A stretch of 64,000 nt of DNA from Rhizobium nepotum 39/7 (GCF_000949865.1 NZ_JWJH01000017.1:124001-188000), one strand, 5' to 3'; counted from the first letter of the stretch, positions 9,890 through 18,525 are shown. The notes: generated by a model not told the origin, from the sequence alone. Numbers and translations: made by a program.

Positions 9890-10171
9890 GTGACCGCCAT
9901 GAACATGATTGACCCACGCCGCCCGCCACCTGCCTTCAGAAAGGGCTACGCGCTCTGCTCGCCGCAAAATATCCTGCAACCGGATACATTCGCCAAAAGC
10001 CAGAAGAAAGCGATCGGCAAGGCCTTCAAAAAGCCGGGCCGCAAAAAGGCATGGGAAGAGGCGCTGGAGGAAGGCTGGAGCGTGCGGCTGGTCTATATGC
10101 GGCTTTTCGTTCCCGTGTTCCACGCTACGAGCACCGGGACAGAGGTGGATGATCTGGATGACGAGGATTGA
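9890..10171 (+). CDS. Conserved hypothetical protein downstream of recG
   Basis: A 93-residue, strongly basic protein (many K and R in residues 20-60, for example RKKAWEEALEEGWSV) with an acidic tail (DDLDDED). I do not recognise a domain. The GTG at 9890 lies 5 bp after the recG stop. An ATG at 9899 (fourth residue) is an alternative start. The tight spacing indicates translation on the recG message. It could be a nucleic-acid-binding or regulatory accessory, but nothing in the sequence proves this. Confidence 0.55.
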   Translation: MTAMNMIDPRRPPPAFRKGYALCSPQNILQPDTFAKSQKKAIGKAFKKPGRKKAWEEALEEGWSVRLVYMRLFVPVFHATSTGTEVDDLDDED

Positions 10172-10195
10172 TCGGGAAGTCTGAGCGACCGTTGA

Positions 10196-10486
10196 CTAGC
10201 GTGTCGAAGGCCATCGCTGCGAGGTGTGGATGACCGTCAGAATTTCGATATCCCCGCCAACACGATAGGCGACGATATAGGAAATGTCGGAAAACACGGC
10301 TTCCCGCGTTCCCCTGATGCGCCCAACCCGCCCCATGGCTGGCTGCTCCACCAATATATCGACCGCTGAAACAATACGCGAAATTACGCGGGCCGCAGCG
10401 GCCGGATTGTCCGTTTCGATATGCGTACCGATTTCATCGAGCCGTCGCAGCGCCCGCAAGGTCCAGAGAATTCTCCGGTCGCTCAT
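10196..10486 (-). CDS. RelE/ParE-family toxin of a type II toxin-antitoxin system
   Basis: A 96-residue protein with the ParE/RelE pattern: an N-terminal helix hairpin (LRRLDEIGTHIETDNPAAAARVISRI), a central PAMGRVGRIRGTRE and the YIVAYRV strand, ending in IHTSQRWP. ParE toxins of this type poison DNA gyrase; RelE relatives cleave mRNA. The sequence alone favours ParE (GRxGRIxGTRE). The start codon overlaps the antitoxin stop by 4 bp, the usual antitoxin-first order. Confidence 0.88.
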   Translation of the reverse strand: MSDRRILWTLRALRRLDEIGTHIETDNPAAAARVISRIVSAVDILVEQPAMGRVGRIRGTREAVFSDISYIVAYRVGGDIEILTVIHTSQRWPSTR

Positions 10487-10728
10487 GACGAGCGGGCGGG
10501 CTTGACGTATTTACCGATAATGTTTGCGAGATCTTCCGGCGTCCCGAACTCACCGCGATCCGCTTCCGCCACACCGGCCTCGATCTCGGCAAGCTGCCAC
10601 TCTTCCCGGGCAACGTAGTCCTCAATCGCCCGCGCAGCCATATAGGACCGCGAGCGGTCAAGCTTTTCCGCCAGCTGATCAAGTTTGTCAGTGACCTCGT
10701 CCGGCAAGCGTACCGTGAATGCAGTCAT
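10483..10728 (-). CDS. Ribbon-helix-helix (CopG/ParD-like) antitoxin
   Basis: An 81-residue protein whose N-terminus MTAFTVRLPDEVTDKLDQLA is a ribbon-helix-helix DNA-binding motif, followed by SRSYMAARAIEDYV. The C-terminal half is acidic and presumably wraps the toxin. The start at 10728 was chosen because an RHH strand begins immediately there and a purine-rich GGAAAGG lies upstream; the frame is open further upstream but that extension is not protein-like. It is the partner of the ParE gene (4-bp overlap) and probably represses its own promoter in the shared 10729-10855 region. Confidence 0.88.
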   Translation of the reverse strand: MTAFTVRLPDEVTDKLDQLAEKLDRSRSYMAARAIEDYVAREEWQLAEIEAGVAEADRGEFGTPEDLANIIGKYVKPARSS

Positions 10729-10743
10729 GATCCCGACCTTTCC

Positions 10744-10770
10744 TGGTTCATTGCGATTATTGGTGAACCA
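10744..10770. promoter_or_regulatory. Inverted repeat between two divergent toxin-antitoxin modules
   Basis: A perfect 7-bp inverted repeat, TGGTTCA (10744-10750) and TGAACCA (10764-10770), has centres 20 bp apart, two helical turns. It lies 16 bp upstream of the RHH antitoxin ATG, inside the only control region available to both modules. It is a plausible operator for the RHH antitoxin; this is inference. Confidence 0.45.
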
Positions 10771-10855
10771 CATTGGTCCGTCAAGGTTCGCTCCGGTATT
10801 GATATGGTCCATGAAACGGACTATTTTTACGTGGAGAAAAATCCGGGAAATCCCC

Positions 10856-11113
10856 ATGCAGATATCCGTGACTGACGCTAAAGGCCAGCTTACAGAACTG
10901 GTACGCCGCGCCGAGGCTGGTGATGAAATCATTCTCACACGGCACGGCCATGCAGCCGTGCGGCTGGTTCCGGTCACTGCCGTGGTGGATAAAACCTCCC
11001 GTAGGGCCGTGCTTGCAAAAGTGCGCGCGGCAGTCGCAAACAAAGCCGATGATGGCCCGGATGCCGCGCATAGTCAGGATTTCCTCTATGACGAGCACGG
11101 CCTTCCCAAATGA
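10856..11113 (+). CDS. Phd/YefM-type antitoxin
   Basis: An 85-residue antitoxin. The N-terminus MQISVTDAKGQLTELVRRAE followed by AGDEIILTRHGHAAVRLVP is the canonical Phd/YefM fold that dimerises and binds DNA. The C-terminus (SQDFLYDEHGLPK) is the toxin-binding tail typical of partners of PIN-domain toxins. The start was placed at the Phd motif although the frame is open upstream. It overlaps the downstream toxin gene by 4 bp (ATGA), so the two are translationally coupled. Confidence 0.88.
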   Translation: MQISVTDAKGQLTELVRRAEAGDEIILTRHGHAAVRLVPVTAVVDKTSRRAVLAKVRAAVANKADDGPDAAHSQDFLYDEHGLPK

Positions 11114-11493
11114 TCGCAATCGATACGTCGGCTCTGATGGCGATCCTGCTCGATGAACCCGAAGCAGATGCCTGTGCCTCGGCTCTCGAAACGGATGAGC
11201 CTCTGCTGATTTCAGCCGGCACGCTTGCGGAAGCCTTGATTGTAGCACAACGGCGCGACCGCAGCCGCGAACTAGAAATGCTGATCGAAGGGCTGAGCGT
11301 TGACGTCAGACACGTCACCCCCAAATCGGCGCACGGCGTTTCCGAAGCCTATCGCATCTGGGGAAAGGGCATTCATCCGGCCGGGCTGAATTTCGGGGAC
11401 TGTTTTGCCTACGATCTGGCGAAAACAGAAGGCTGCCCCTTGCTTTATGTCGGCAACGACTTTTCCCGAACCGATATCGTCAGCGTTCTCTAA
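11110..11493 (+). CDS. VapC-family PIN-domain toxin ribonuclease
   Basis: A 127-residue PIN-domain protein. The acidic metal-binding residues are visible: D5 in MIAIDTSALMAIL, E41 in SAGTLAEALIV, and D99 in LNFGDCFAYDLA, with a further D near residue 117 (GNDFSRTD). This is the VapC active-site set for Mg-dependent RNA cleavage. Its antitoxin is the overlapping Phd-like gene, the usual phd/vapB-vapC order. The gene converges on the DUF502 gene, with the two stop codons only a few bases apart. Confidence 0.92.
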   Translation: MIAIDTSALMAILLDEPEADACASALETDEPLLISAGTLAEALIVAQRRDRSRELEMLIEGLSVDVRHVTPKSAHGVSEAYRIWGKGIHPAGLNFGDCFAYDLAKTEGCPLLYVGNDFSRTDIVSVL

Positions 11494-11496
11494 CTC

Positions 11497-12165
11497 TCAA
11501 ACCGGCGCGATCATCTTCGGCGGGGTGAAATCCGGGGCCACCAGACCGCCGGAAATCAGCAGTTTTGCCGCGTCCTCCGGCGTCATATCCAGCATCACGA
11601 TCTTGTCTTTCGGCACGAACAGCAAGAAACCCGCTGTCGGCACTGGCGTCGGCGGCAGGAAGACGGCGACCATCTGCTGGCCCATTTCGTTGAAGCGATG
11701 GGCAATCTCGCCCTTCACATCGGAGGATACGAACACCATCGCCCACATTCCGGGTGAAGGAAACTCGATCAGGCCGACCTTCTTGAAAGAGTTCGAATGC
11801 TCTTTCAGAACGGATTCGAACATCTGCTTGATGCTCTTGTAGATCGGCCGCACCAGCGGCATGCGGTTGAGAACGGATTCGCCGACGCCGACAATCCATT
11901 TGCCGATGAGGTTATTGCCGAGAAAACCGATGAGCGTGATGCCGACGACGGCGATCAGGAGGCCGAAGCCGGGGATGGCCACATCGAAATATTGCTCGGG
12001 ATCGTAACGGGCGGGAATATAGGGCTTAACCCAGCTATCCGCCCATTGCAGGAAACTCCACACCAGCCACATGGTAATGGTGACGGGCGCGAGGATGAGG
12101 ACGCCCGTGAGGAAGCTGTTGCGCAGACGGGCTGCGAATGAAATTTTGACTGGAATATCGGTCAT
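11497..12165 (-). CDS. DUF502 inner-membrane protein
   Basis: A 222-residue member of the DUF502 family. Two membrane segments are clear: about residues 17-40 (FLTGVLILAPVTITMWLVW) and 62-85 (IPGFGLLIAVVGITLIGFLG). The conserved family core follows (GESVLNRMPLVRPIYKSIKQ, about 95-115) and a soluble beta-rich domain. The function is not established in bacteria. It starts 13 bp after the stop of the GNAT gene on the same strand, so it is the last gene of a glmS-GNAT-DUF502 unit. Confidence 0.85.
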   Translation of the reverse strand: MTDIPVKISFAARLRNSFLTGVLILAPVTITMWLVWSFLQWADSWVKPYIPARYDPEQYFDVAIPGFGLLIAVVGITLIGFLGNNLIGKWIVGVGESVLNRMPLVRPIYKSIKQMFESVLKEHSNSFKKVGLIEFPSPGMWAMVFVSSDVKGEIAHRFNEMGQQMVAVFLPPTPVPTAGFLLFVPKDKIVMLDMTPEDAAKLLISGGLVAPDFTPPKMIAPV

Positions 12166-12178
12166 TTACCGTACGGAA

Positions 12179-12682
12179 TTAAGCGTTGTCGCTATCGAAA
12201 CCCGGATGAAAACCGACAATGCCGGATGGAGTTCCGCCATGCAAGCGGAGAACTGTGAAATATTCGTCAGGAATCCCTTCGCCGCTCAGGCCCTCAACGT
12301 GGCGAAAACCGAAGCGGCCATAATATTCGGGATCGCCCGCAACAACTGCGCCGGCAGCGCTCAGACGCTCCAGCACTGCAAGCCCTTCCCGCACCAGCCC
12401 GGAGCCGACACCCTGCCTTTGCCGGTCCGGCGTGACGGAGAGTGGAGCAAGGCAGAACCAGCCGGTCTCGCCGCTGGTCAGCGTCACCGGCGAGAACCCG
12501 ACATGGCCGATGATGCCTTCGCTGTCCTCGGCAACCAGTGAAATCGTAAGCGCGCCGGCTTTGCGCAGCCGATCGACGATCAGATGTTCGGTCTGACTGC
12601 TGTAGTCGACGTCACGGAAGGCATCTTCCGTAACGCGAGCGATCGCCTCTTCGTCGCCAGGCTGTTCCAGCCGGATTATCAT
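12179..12682 (-). CDS. GNAT-family N-acetyltransferase
   Basis: A 167-residue YhbS-like GNAT. Motif A, the acetyl-CoA pyrophosphate loop, is RQRQGVGSGLVREGL near residues 86-100. The downstream motif YYGRFGFRHVEGL near 122-134 is typical of this subgroup. The N-terminus IIRLEQPGDEEAIARVTEDAF fits the family start. The ATG overlaps the glmS stop by 4 bp, so translation is coupled to glmS. The acceptor is unknown; an amino-sugar substrate would suit the location but is inference. Confidence 0.87.
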   Translation of the reverse strand: MIIRLEQPGDEEAIARVTEDAFRDVDYSSQTEHLIVDRLRKAGALTISLVAEDSEGIIGHVGFSPVTLTSGETGWFCLAPLSVTPDRQRQGVGSGLVREGLAVLERLSAAGAVVAGDPEYYGRFGFRHVEGLSGEGIPDEYFTVLRLHGGTPSGIVGFHPGFDSDNA

Positions 12683-14505
12683 TCCACCGTCACCGATTTC
12701 GCCAGATTGCGCGGTTGATCCACATCTGTGCCCATGAAGACGGCAGTGTGGTAAGCGAGCAACTGGATCGGCAGCGAAAAGACCATCGGCGCGATCAGCT
12801 CGTCGACATTGGGCAGCGTGATCGTCGCCATCGTTTCCAGCTTGGAGGCAGCAGCACCCTTCTCGTCGGTGATGAAGATGATCTTGCCGCCGCGCGCGGC
12901 GACTTCCTGCATGTTCGAAATGGTTTTTTCGAAGAAGCGGTCATGCGGCGCAATGACGATAACAGGCATATTCTCGTCGATCAGCGCAATCGGCCCATGC
13001 TTCAACTCGCCGGCGGCGTAACCTTCGGCATGGATATAGGAGATTTCCTTGAGCTTCAGCGCGCCTTCCAGCGCCAGCGGGAAGCTGGTGCCACGGCCGA
13101 GATAAAGCACATCCTTGAAACGCGACAGATCGCGGGAAAGCGCCTCGATCTGCGGCTGGATGCTGTTGAGAACCTTGCTCATGATGCGCGGCATCTCGAT
13201 GAGATGGCGAACCAGTTCGGTTTCCTGCTGCGGTGTGATCGTGCCACGCGCCTTGCCGGCGGCGACTGCCAGCGAAGCGAGCACGGCAAGCTGGCAGGTG
13301 AAGGCCTTGGTGGAGGCGACGCCGATTTCCGGGCCGGCAAGGATCGGAAAGATGGCGTCCGATTCGCGCGCCATGGTCGATTCACGCGTATTGACCACCG
13401 CGCCGATCTTCAGTCCCTCTTGCTGGCAATAACGCAAGGCCGCCAGCGTATCGGCGGTTTCGCCCGATTGCGAAATGAACAGCGCGGCCTGCGTGGGGAC
13501 GAGCGGGATATCGCGGTAACGGAATTCCGACGCCACATCGATTTCCACCGGCAAACGCGCATAACGCTCGAACCAGTATTTGCCGATCAGGCCGGACAGA
13601 TAGGCCGTGCCGCAGGCGGAAATGGCAAGGCCGGAAAGCTTGGCGAAATCGATCGCCTTGTCAGCATCCTTCACGGTTTTGGAGGCGAAATCCACATAGT
13701 GGCTGAGCGCATGGGAAATGACTTCCGGCTGCTCGTAGATTTCCTTTTCCATGAAGTGGCGGTGGTTGCCCTTGTCGACCACGAAAGCCGTCGCCTGCGA
13801 AATCTGGCGCTCGCGCTTCACCGGCTTGCCGGAGAAATCGATGATTTCCGCGCCTTGACGGGTCACGATGGCGCAATCGCCATCCATCAGATAGGTGATT
13901 TCGTTGGTGAAGGGCGACAGCGCAATCGCATCGGAACCGAGGAACATTTCGCCCTTGCCGTAACCGACGGCAAGCGGCGGGCCGGAGCGCGCCGAAAGCA
14001 GCGTGCCGGGATCGTCCTGAAACATCACCACCAGCGCATAGGCGCCCGTCACGCGGTTCAACATCTTCAGCATCGCCTCGCGATGGCCAAGACCGTCACG
14101 CGTGTATTTTGCCAGAAGCTGCGCCACCACTTCGGTGTCGGTCTGGGTGGTGAAGGTTGCACCCTCCGTGCTCAGTTCATCGCGTAATTCGGAGAAGTTT
14201 TCGATGATGCCGTTATGAACGACGGCAACGCCTTCAACGAAATGCGGGTGAGCATTGGTTTCGTTCGGCACGCCGTGGGTCGCCCAGCGGGTATGAGCAA
14301 TGCCCACCACACCCGGCAGCGGCTCTTGCGAAAGCAGCTTCTCCAGGTTGAACAGCTTTCCTTCCGCGCGGCGGCGGTCCATCGCACCATTGTCGATGGT
14401 GGCGACACCAGCCGAATCGTAACCGCGATATTCGAGACGCTTCAGCGCATCGACAAGCCGTTCAGCAACGGGCTGGGTTCCGACAATTCCGACAATTCCG
14501 CACAT
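12679..14505 (-). CDS. glmS: Glutamine-fructose-6-phosphate aminotransferase (isomerising)
   Basis: A 608-residue GlmS, the first committed enzyme of UDP-GlcNAc synthesis, making glucosamine-6-phosphate from fructose-6-phosphate and glutamine. The N-terminus MCGIVGIVG supplies the Cys nucleophile of the glutaminase domain. Two SIS domains follow, with SQSGETADTLAALR near residue 350 and the conserved C-terminal DQPRNLAKSVTVE. The start is the ATG before CGIVG; the open frame extends upstream but processing requires Cys at position 2. It lies 204 bp downstream of glmU on the same strand. No glmS ribozyme-like leader is visible. Confidence 0.98.
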   Translation of the reverse strand: MCGIVGIVGTQPVAERLVDALKRLEYRGYDSAGVATIDNGAMDRRRAEGKLFNLEKLLSQEPLPGVVGIAHTRWATHGVPNETNAHPHFVEGVAVVHNGIIENFSELRDELSTEGATFTTQTDTEVVAQLLAKYTRDGLGHREAMLKMLNRVTGAYALVVMFQDDPGTLLSARSGPPLAVGYGKGEMFLGSDAIALSPFTNEITYLMDGDCAIVTRQGAEIIDFSGKPVKRERQISQATAFVVDKGNHRHFMEKEIYEQPEVISHALSHYVDFASKTVKDADKAIDFAKLSGLAISACGTAYLSGLIGKYWFERYARLPVEIDVASEFRYRDIPLVPTQAALFISQSGETADTLAALRYCQQEGLKIGAVVNTRESTMARESDAIFPILAGPEIGVASTKAFTCQLAVLASLAVAAGKARGTITPQQETELVRHLIEMPRIMSKVLNSIQPQIEALSRDLSRFKDVLYLGRGTSFPLALEGALKLKEISYIHAEGYAAGELKHGPIALIDENMPVIVIAPHDRFFEKTISNMQEVAARGGKIIFITDEKGAAASKLETMATITLPNVDELIAPMVFSLPIQLLAYHTAVFMGTDVDQPRNLAKSVTVE

Positions 14506-14709
14506 ATATTTCTCCAGACGGCGATCTCTTCGCCGAAACTTCCAGAGTATTTCCGCCTTTCCCTGAAATGCGAAAATACTCCACCTTTTTGTTCTGACGC
14601 ACTTTCCGGACGTAAAACCGCTGCGCACTTTACTGGAAATGCTTTAACCGTTTCCCTGAAATCGGCAATTATGCCGCCGGTCACTTTCAGTATCGCTTGG
14701 TAACGTCTT

Positions 14710-16071
14710 TCAAGACGATTTTTTCTTCGATTCCTTCAGCGCTTTCGCCCGCTCGCGCACGAGGGTTGCCCTGCCCGGTTTCACTTCCTGCCGCGCACGC
14801 CCGAAAGCCAGCGCGTCGGCCGGCACGTCATCGGTAATCACGCTGCCCGAAGCGATATAGGCCCCGTCTCCGATGGTGACGGGAGCGACCAGCGACGAAT
14901 TCGAGCCGATGAAGCTATTGGCTCCGATCCGCGTTTCGGCCTTGTTGTAGCCGTCATAATTACAGGTGATGGTGCCGGCACCGATATTGCTGCCCGCGCC
15001 GATGAAGGCATCGCCGATATAGGTCAGATGGTTGACCTTGGCGCCCTCGCCGATCTCGGCTTTTTTGACTTCACAGAAATTGCCGACCTTGGAATTGGCG
15101 TGAAGATTTGCGCCCGGACGCAACCGCGCATAGGGACCGACAGCTGCCCCTTGCGCGACATAAGCCCCTTCCAGATGCGAAAACGCATGGATCACAGCAC
15201 CCGGCTCGATCGTCACACCGGGACCGATGACGACATTCGGCTCGATCAACGCATCCTGACCGATCTTCGTATCGAAGGAAAGAAACACGGTCTCTGGCGC
15301 GATCATAGAAACACCGTCCACCATCAATTCGTGGCGTCGGCGCTCCTGCCAGAGCTTCTCGATAAAGGCCAGTTCTGCGCGGTTGTTGCAGCCGAGCAGC
15401 TCCGTTTCCGGTGCATCAATGGCAACGGCGCGGCGGCCGAGAGACCGGGCGATCTCGACGATATCGGTCAGATAATATTCGCCCTTCACATTGCCGTTGC
15501 CGATCCGGTCGAGCAGATCCAGCGCATTGCGACCGTTGATGGCCATCAATCCGCTGTTGCACCAGGTCACCTTGCGTTCCTCGTCGGTGGCGTCCTTTTC
15601 CTCGCGGATCGCCACCAGCTCGCCATTCTCGACCAGCAGCCGGCCATAACCCGTGGGCCGGTCGGTATGAAAGCCGATGACGGCGACATCGGCACCGGTG
15701 GCAATCGCCTCGCGCGCCCTGTCGAGCGTTGCGGAAGTGATGAGCGGCACATCGCCATAAGCGACGATGACATCATCAAAACCGCGCTCGATGGCCGGGC
15801 GTGCGGCAAGAACCGCATGGCCGGTGCCCTTGCGTTCCTTCTGCAAAAAAGCTTCCACCTGCATGCCATGAAGACTGGCGGCGGCAGTGACATTATCGGC
15901 ATCGCGCCCGACCACCAGCGCCACCGCGCCGACGCCCGCTCCAGCAACCGCCTCCACCACATGCGCGATCATCGGACGCCCGGCGACCGGATGCAGCACC
16001 TTGGATTTCGAAGACTTCATGCGCGTGCTGTCGCCCGCTGCGAGAATAACGGCTAGAGAGCTGCGCTCCAT
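14710..16071 (-). CDS. glmU: Bifunctional GlcNAc-1-phosphate uridyltransferase/glucosamine-1-phosphate acetyltransferase
   Basis: A 453-residue GlmU that converts glucosamine-1-phosphate to UDP-GlcNAc. The N-terminal nucleotidyltransferase begins with [13 protein letters not shown] and [10 protein letters not shown] (residues 8-33). Hexapeptide-repeat turns ([15 protein letters not shown] and so on) occupy the C-terminal half, with the acetyltransferase signature [15 protein letters not shown] near residue 360. The Lys-rich C-terminus ends KKKSS. It precedes glmS on the same strand. Confidence 0.97.
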   Translation of the reverse strand: MERSSLAVILAAGDSTRMKSSKSKVLHPVAGRPMIAHVVEAVAGAGVGAVALVVGRDADNVTAAASLHGMQVEAFLQKERKGTGHAVLAARPAIERGFDDVIVAYGDVPLITSATLDRAREAIATGADVAVIGFHTDRPTGYGRLLVENGELVAIREEKDATDEERKVTWCNSGLMAINGRNALDLLDRIGNGNVKGEYYLTDIVEIARSLGRRAVAIDAPETELLGCNNRAELAFIEKLWQERRRHELMVDGVSMIAPETVFLSFDTKIGQDALIEPNVVIGPGVTIEPGAVIHAFSHLEGAYVAQGAAVGPYARLRPGANLHANSKVGNFCEVKKAEIGEGAKVNHLTYIGDAFIGAGSNIGAGTITCNYDGYNKAETRIGANSFIGSNSSLVAPVTIGDGAYIASGSVITDDVPADALAFGRARQEVKPGRATLVRERAKALKESKKKSS

Positions 16072-16279
16072 AAGACCTCCAACACCCTGTCACCGGCCGC
16101 AAGACGGGCGGGACAGCGGCATATATTTGACTTTACGCCGGCAGGCTTGAGCGGGCGGCGCGTCGGTGATTGCATTCCGGCATTGCTATAACGGCGCCCC
16201 ACTTAAGAAACCATGCAAATCTGCACCAAATTTCCGCGCCGATTTTCATGAAACGTGATCAGCAGCGGGCTAGCATGAT

Positions 16280-17017
16280 CTATCGGCGGGAGCTACGGGC
16301 CGTGAATTCGAGTATCTGCTGGCGACCGTTTTCAATCAGCCTTTCCATTTCGCGACGGGCCGCAGCCTCGTCGCGCAGGCGAAACGCCTCGACGAGCCGC
16401 AAGTGAGAGGCGGAGACGTCGGAAATCTCGTTGGGATCGGCTTCCGGGTTGCTCATCCGGAAAATACCCGCCAGAGCCGCCTTTATCAGCGAACCGACGG
16501 TGCGCATGAACGGGTTGCCGGACATTTCGGTAATGAGGACATGGAAATTCATGTCCGCAAGCGCCCGCTTTTCCTTGGAATAGGCCGTATTGCCCATCTC
16601 GTTGGCGTAAGCGGCAAGTCTTGCAATATCGGCATCTTTTGCCCTGATAGCAGCAAGGCCCGCGCCATAGGGTTCGAAAGCCTGGCGGATATCGTAAAGA
16701 TGCAGCAGGAATTCCTCGCTGACACCAGCCTCGAAGTGCCAGAGCAGCACCTCGCTGTCGAACATGTTCCAGCTTTCGCGCTCCGTCACACGGGTGCCGA
16801 TGCGCGCCTTGGGGGAAATCATGCCCTTGGCGGTGAGCGTCTTCATCGCCTCGCGAAGCACAGTTCGGGAGACTTTCAGCCGCTCCATCAGCTCGGCGTC
16901 GCCCGGCAGGATGTCACCCGTCTTGAAAAAGCCGGACACGATATCGAGACCGAGCTTGTGAACGACCTGTGCATGATTTGTCCGCAACTTTCGAAAACCG
17001 ATCGCCGCATCGAGCAT
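16280..17017 (-). CDS. GntR-family transcriptional regulator, FadR/FCD subfamily
   Basis: A 245-residue regulator. A winged helix-turn-helix (residues about 13-75, DAELMERLKVSRTVLREAMKTL) is followed by an FCD ligand-binding domain. Of the usual FCD metal ligands, Asp and His in ADMNFH and His in SASHLRL are present. The third His, expected 22 residues after the second, is occupied by Leu (MERLIE). The WNMFDSEVLLWHF segment is reminiscent of sugar-acid regulators such as DgoR. The ATG at 17017 was chosen because the open upstream frame runs through a terminator and a mosaic repeat. The regulated genes are unknown; the ABC importer upstream is one candidate. Confidence 0.85.
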   Translation of the reverse strand: MLDAAIGFRKLRTNHAQVVHKLGLDIVSGFFKTGDILPGDAELMERLKVSRTVLREAMKTLTAKGMISPKARIGTRVTERESWNMFDSEVLLWHFEAGVSEEFLLHLYDIRQAFEPYGAGLAAIRAKDADIARLAAYANEMGNTAYSKEKRALADMNFHVLITEMSGNPFMRTVGSLIKAALAGIFRMSNPEADPNEISDVSASHLRLVEAFRLRDEAAARREMERLIENGRQQILEFTARSSRR

Positions 17018-17182
17018 TCCGCGCTGCAAATTCCATGTCCTTCCGTTCGGTTGACGATGTAAAAATCGCGCCTGACTTGTGTATTCCAAGAAAGCAGCCC
17101 GATTTTCAACGCAGAATACAGTGAAAAACATCAACGAGCGTGAAAAGCAAAGCCAAACTTCGTTCGAATAATAAAACACATC

Positions 17183-17218
17183 AAAAAAACAAAGACCGCG
17201 CATGAATGTCATGCGCGG
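17183..17218 (-). terminator. Rho-independent terminator of the BMP/ABC importer operon
   Basis: On the minus strand a perfect 10-bp stem (CCGCGCATGA/TCATGCGCGG) with a 3-nt loop is followed by TCTTTGTTTTTTT. It lies about 200 bp past the binding-protein stop codon, beyond the mosaic repeat. It should end the leftward transcript before the GntR gene. Confidence 0.85.
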
Positions 17219-17250
17219 CCTCAGTGGTGACAACAGATATCGAACACCGC

Positions 17251-17373
17251 TTCCGTCATGCCGGACTTGATCCGGCATCCAGCCACGGCGCGTCTGCGCC
17301 GTGAGAAACGGTCTATCGCGATCAGTGACTTGATCGCGATAGACCCCGGATCAAGTCCGGGGACGGAGTGCGG
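17251..17373. repeat. 123-bp mosaic palindromic repeat (RIME-like), copy 1
   Basis: The ends are inverted: TCCGTC with CCGGACTTGATCCGG on the left, CCGGATCAAGTCCGG with GACGGA on the right. Inside are successive hairpins, including ACGGCGC/GCGCCGT and a long ATCGCGAT-containing stem. A second copy of the same length is at 54735-54857. The structure matches the rhizobial intergenic mosaic elements known from the literature; assignment to a named family needs comparison. Confidence 0.85.
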
Positions 17374-17414
17374 ACGCGACGTCGATTGCAAACCAAAAGT
17401 GCCGTCAAGTCCGA

Positions 17415-18488
17415 TTATTGCGGCAGCTTGTCGTCCACGCCTGCGACGTAGAAGTTGAGGCCGAGCAGAACCTTGTCTTCGGCCTTTTCACCGGCCTTCA
17501 GCCATTCCGAACCGTCCTGCTTCTTCACCGGACCGGTGAAGGGGTGCAGCTCGCCCGACTTGATCTTGGCTTCGGTGTCCTCGGCCATCTTCTTCACGTC
17601 ATCAGGCATGTTGGTGTAGGGCGCCATGGTCAGGATGCCGTCCTTCAGGCCGTCCCAGACAGATTCGGACTTCCAGGTACCGTCAAGCAAAGCCTGCGTA
17701 CGCTTGATGTAATAAGCGCCCCAGGTGTCCTTGATGGCGGTGAGCTGCGTCTGCGGACCGGCTGCGATCATGTCGGAAGCCTGGCCGAAGGCCTTGATGC
17801 CGCGTTCCGCTGCAACCTGCATCGGTGCGGTCGTGTCGGTGTGCTGCGTCAGGATATCGACGCCCTGGTCGATCAAAGCCTTGGCGGCATCGGCTTCCTT
17901 GCCGGGGTCGAACCAGGTGTTGGCCCAGACGACCTTGACTTTGAACTCCGGATTGACGGACTGCGCGCCGAGAACGAAGGCGTCGATGCCCATCACCACT
18001 TCCGGGATCGGGAAGGAAGCGATGTAACCGGCAACACCCTTCTTCGACATTTTCGCGGCGATCTGGCCCTGAATGTAACGGCCTTCATAGAAACGCGAAT
18101 TGTAGGTCGCAACGTTTTCGGCATTCTTGAAGCCGGTGGCGTGCTCGAACTTCACCTTGGGGAACTTCTGGGCAACCTTCACGGTGGCGTCCATGAAGCC
18201 GAAGGAGGTGGTGTAGACCAGCTCGCAGCCCGAGCGGGCCATGCGCTCGATGGCGCGTTCGGCATCCGGGCCTTCCGGAACGCTTTCGAGGAACGGCGTT
18301 TCGATCTTGTCGCCGAAATGCGCCTGAAGTTCCTGACGGCCGATTTCATGCGCCTGCGTCCAGCCGCCATCGGTGCGGGAACCGACATAGATGAAGCAGA
18401 CCTTTTTGGCGTCGGCGGCCTCAGCCGAAGAAACGACGCCTCCGAGAGCCGCGATGGAAGCGGCAAGTGCGATGACCAGTTTTTTCAT
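17415..18488 (-). CDS. BMP/PnrA-family ABC transporter substrate-binding protein
   Basis: A 357-residue periplasmic binding protein with a Sec signal peptide (hydrophobic residues 4-20, cleavage after SSAEA). The mature start KKVCFIYVGSRTDGGWTQAH and the segment ELVYTTSFGFMDATVKVAQKF are typical of the BMP/PnrA (Med-like) family. Characterised members bind nucleosides or purines. It has no lipobox. It is the last gene of the ATPase-permease-permease-binding protein operon, 37 bp after the second permease. Uptake of nucleosides is the likely role by family; the exact ligand is not determinable. Confidence 0.92.
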   Translation of the reverse strand: MKKLVIALAASIAALGGVVSSAEAADAKKVCFIYVGSRTDGGWTQAHEIGRQELQAHFGDKIETPFLESVPEGPDAERAIERMARSGCELVYTTSFGFMDATVKVAQKFPKVKFEHATGFKNAENVATYNSRFYEGRYIQGQIAAKMSKKGVAGYIASFPIPEVVMGIDAFVLGAQSVNPEFKVKVVWANTWFDPGKEADAAKALIDQGVDILTQHTDTTAPMQVAAERGIKAFGQASDMIAAGPQTQLTAIKDTWGAYYIKRTQALLDGTWKSESVWDGLKDGILTMAPYTNMPDDVKKMAEDTEAKIKSGELHPFTGPVKKQDGSEWLKAGEKAEDKVLLGLNFYVAGVDDKLPQ

Positions 18489-18525
18489 TTTTACCCCTGT
18501 TTGGTTTGGAGATTTGAGAGTTTTT

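Noticed and set aside
14506-14709. A glmS ribozyme or riboswitch ahead of glmS
   Set aside because: The known glmS ribozyme is a Gram-positive element, and no matching core or pseudoknot could be drawn here.
16280-17278. A longer version of the GntR regulator starting at 17278
   Set aside because: The extra N-terminus would be encoded by the mosaic repeat and by a terminator. The winged-helix domain is complete from 17017.
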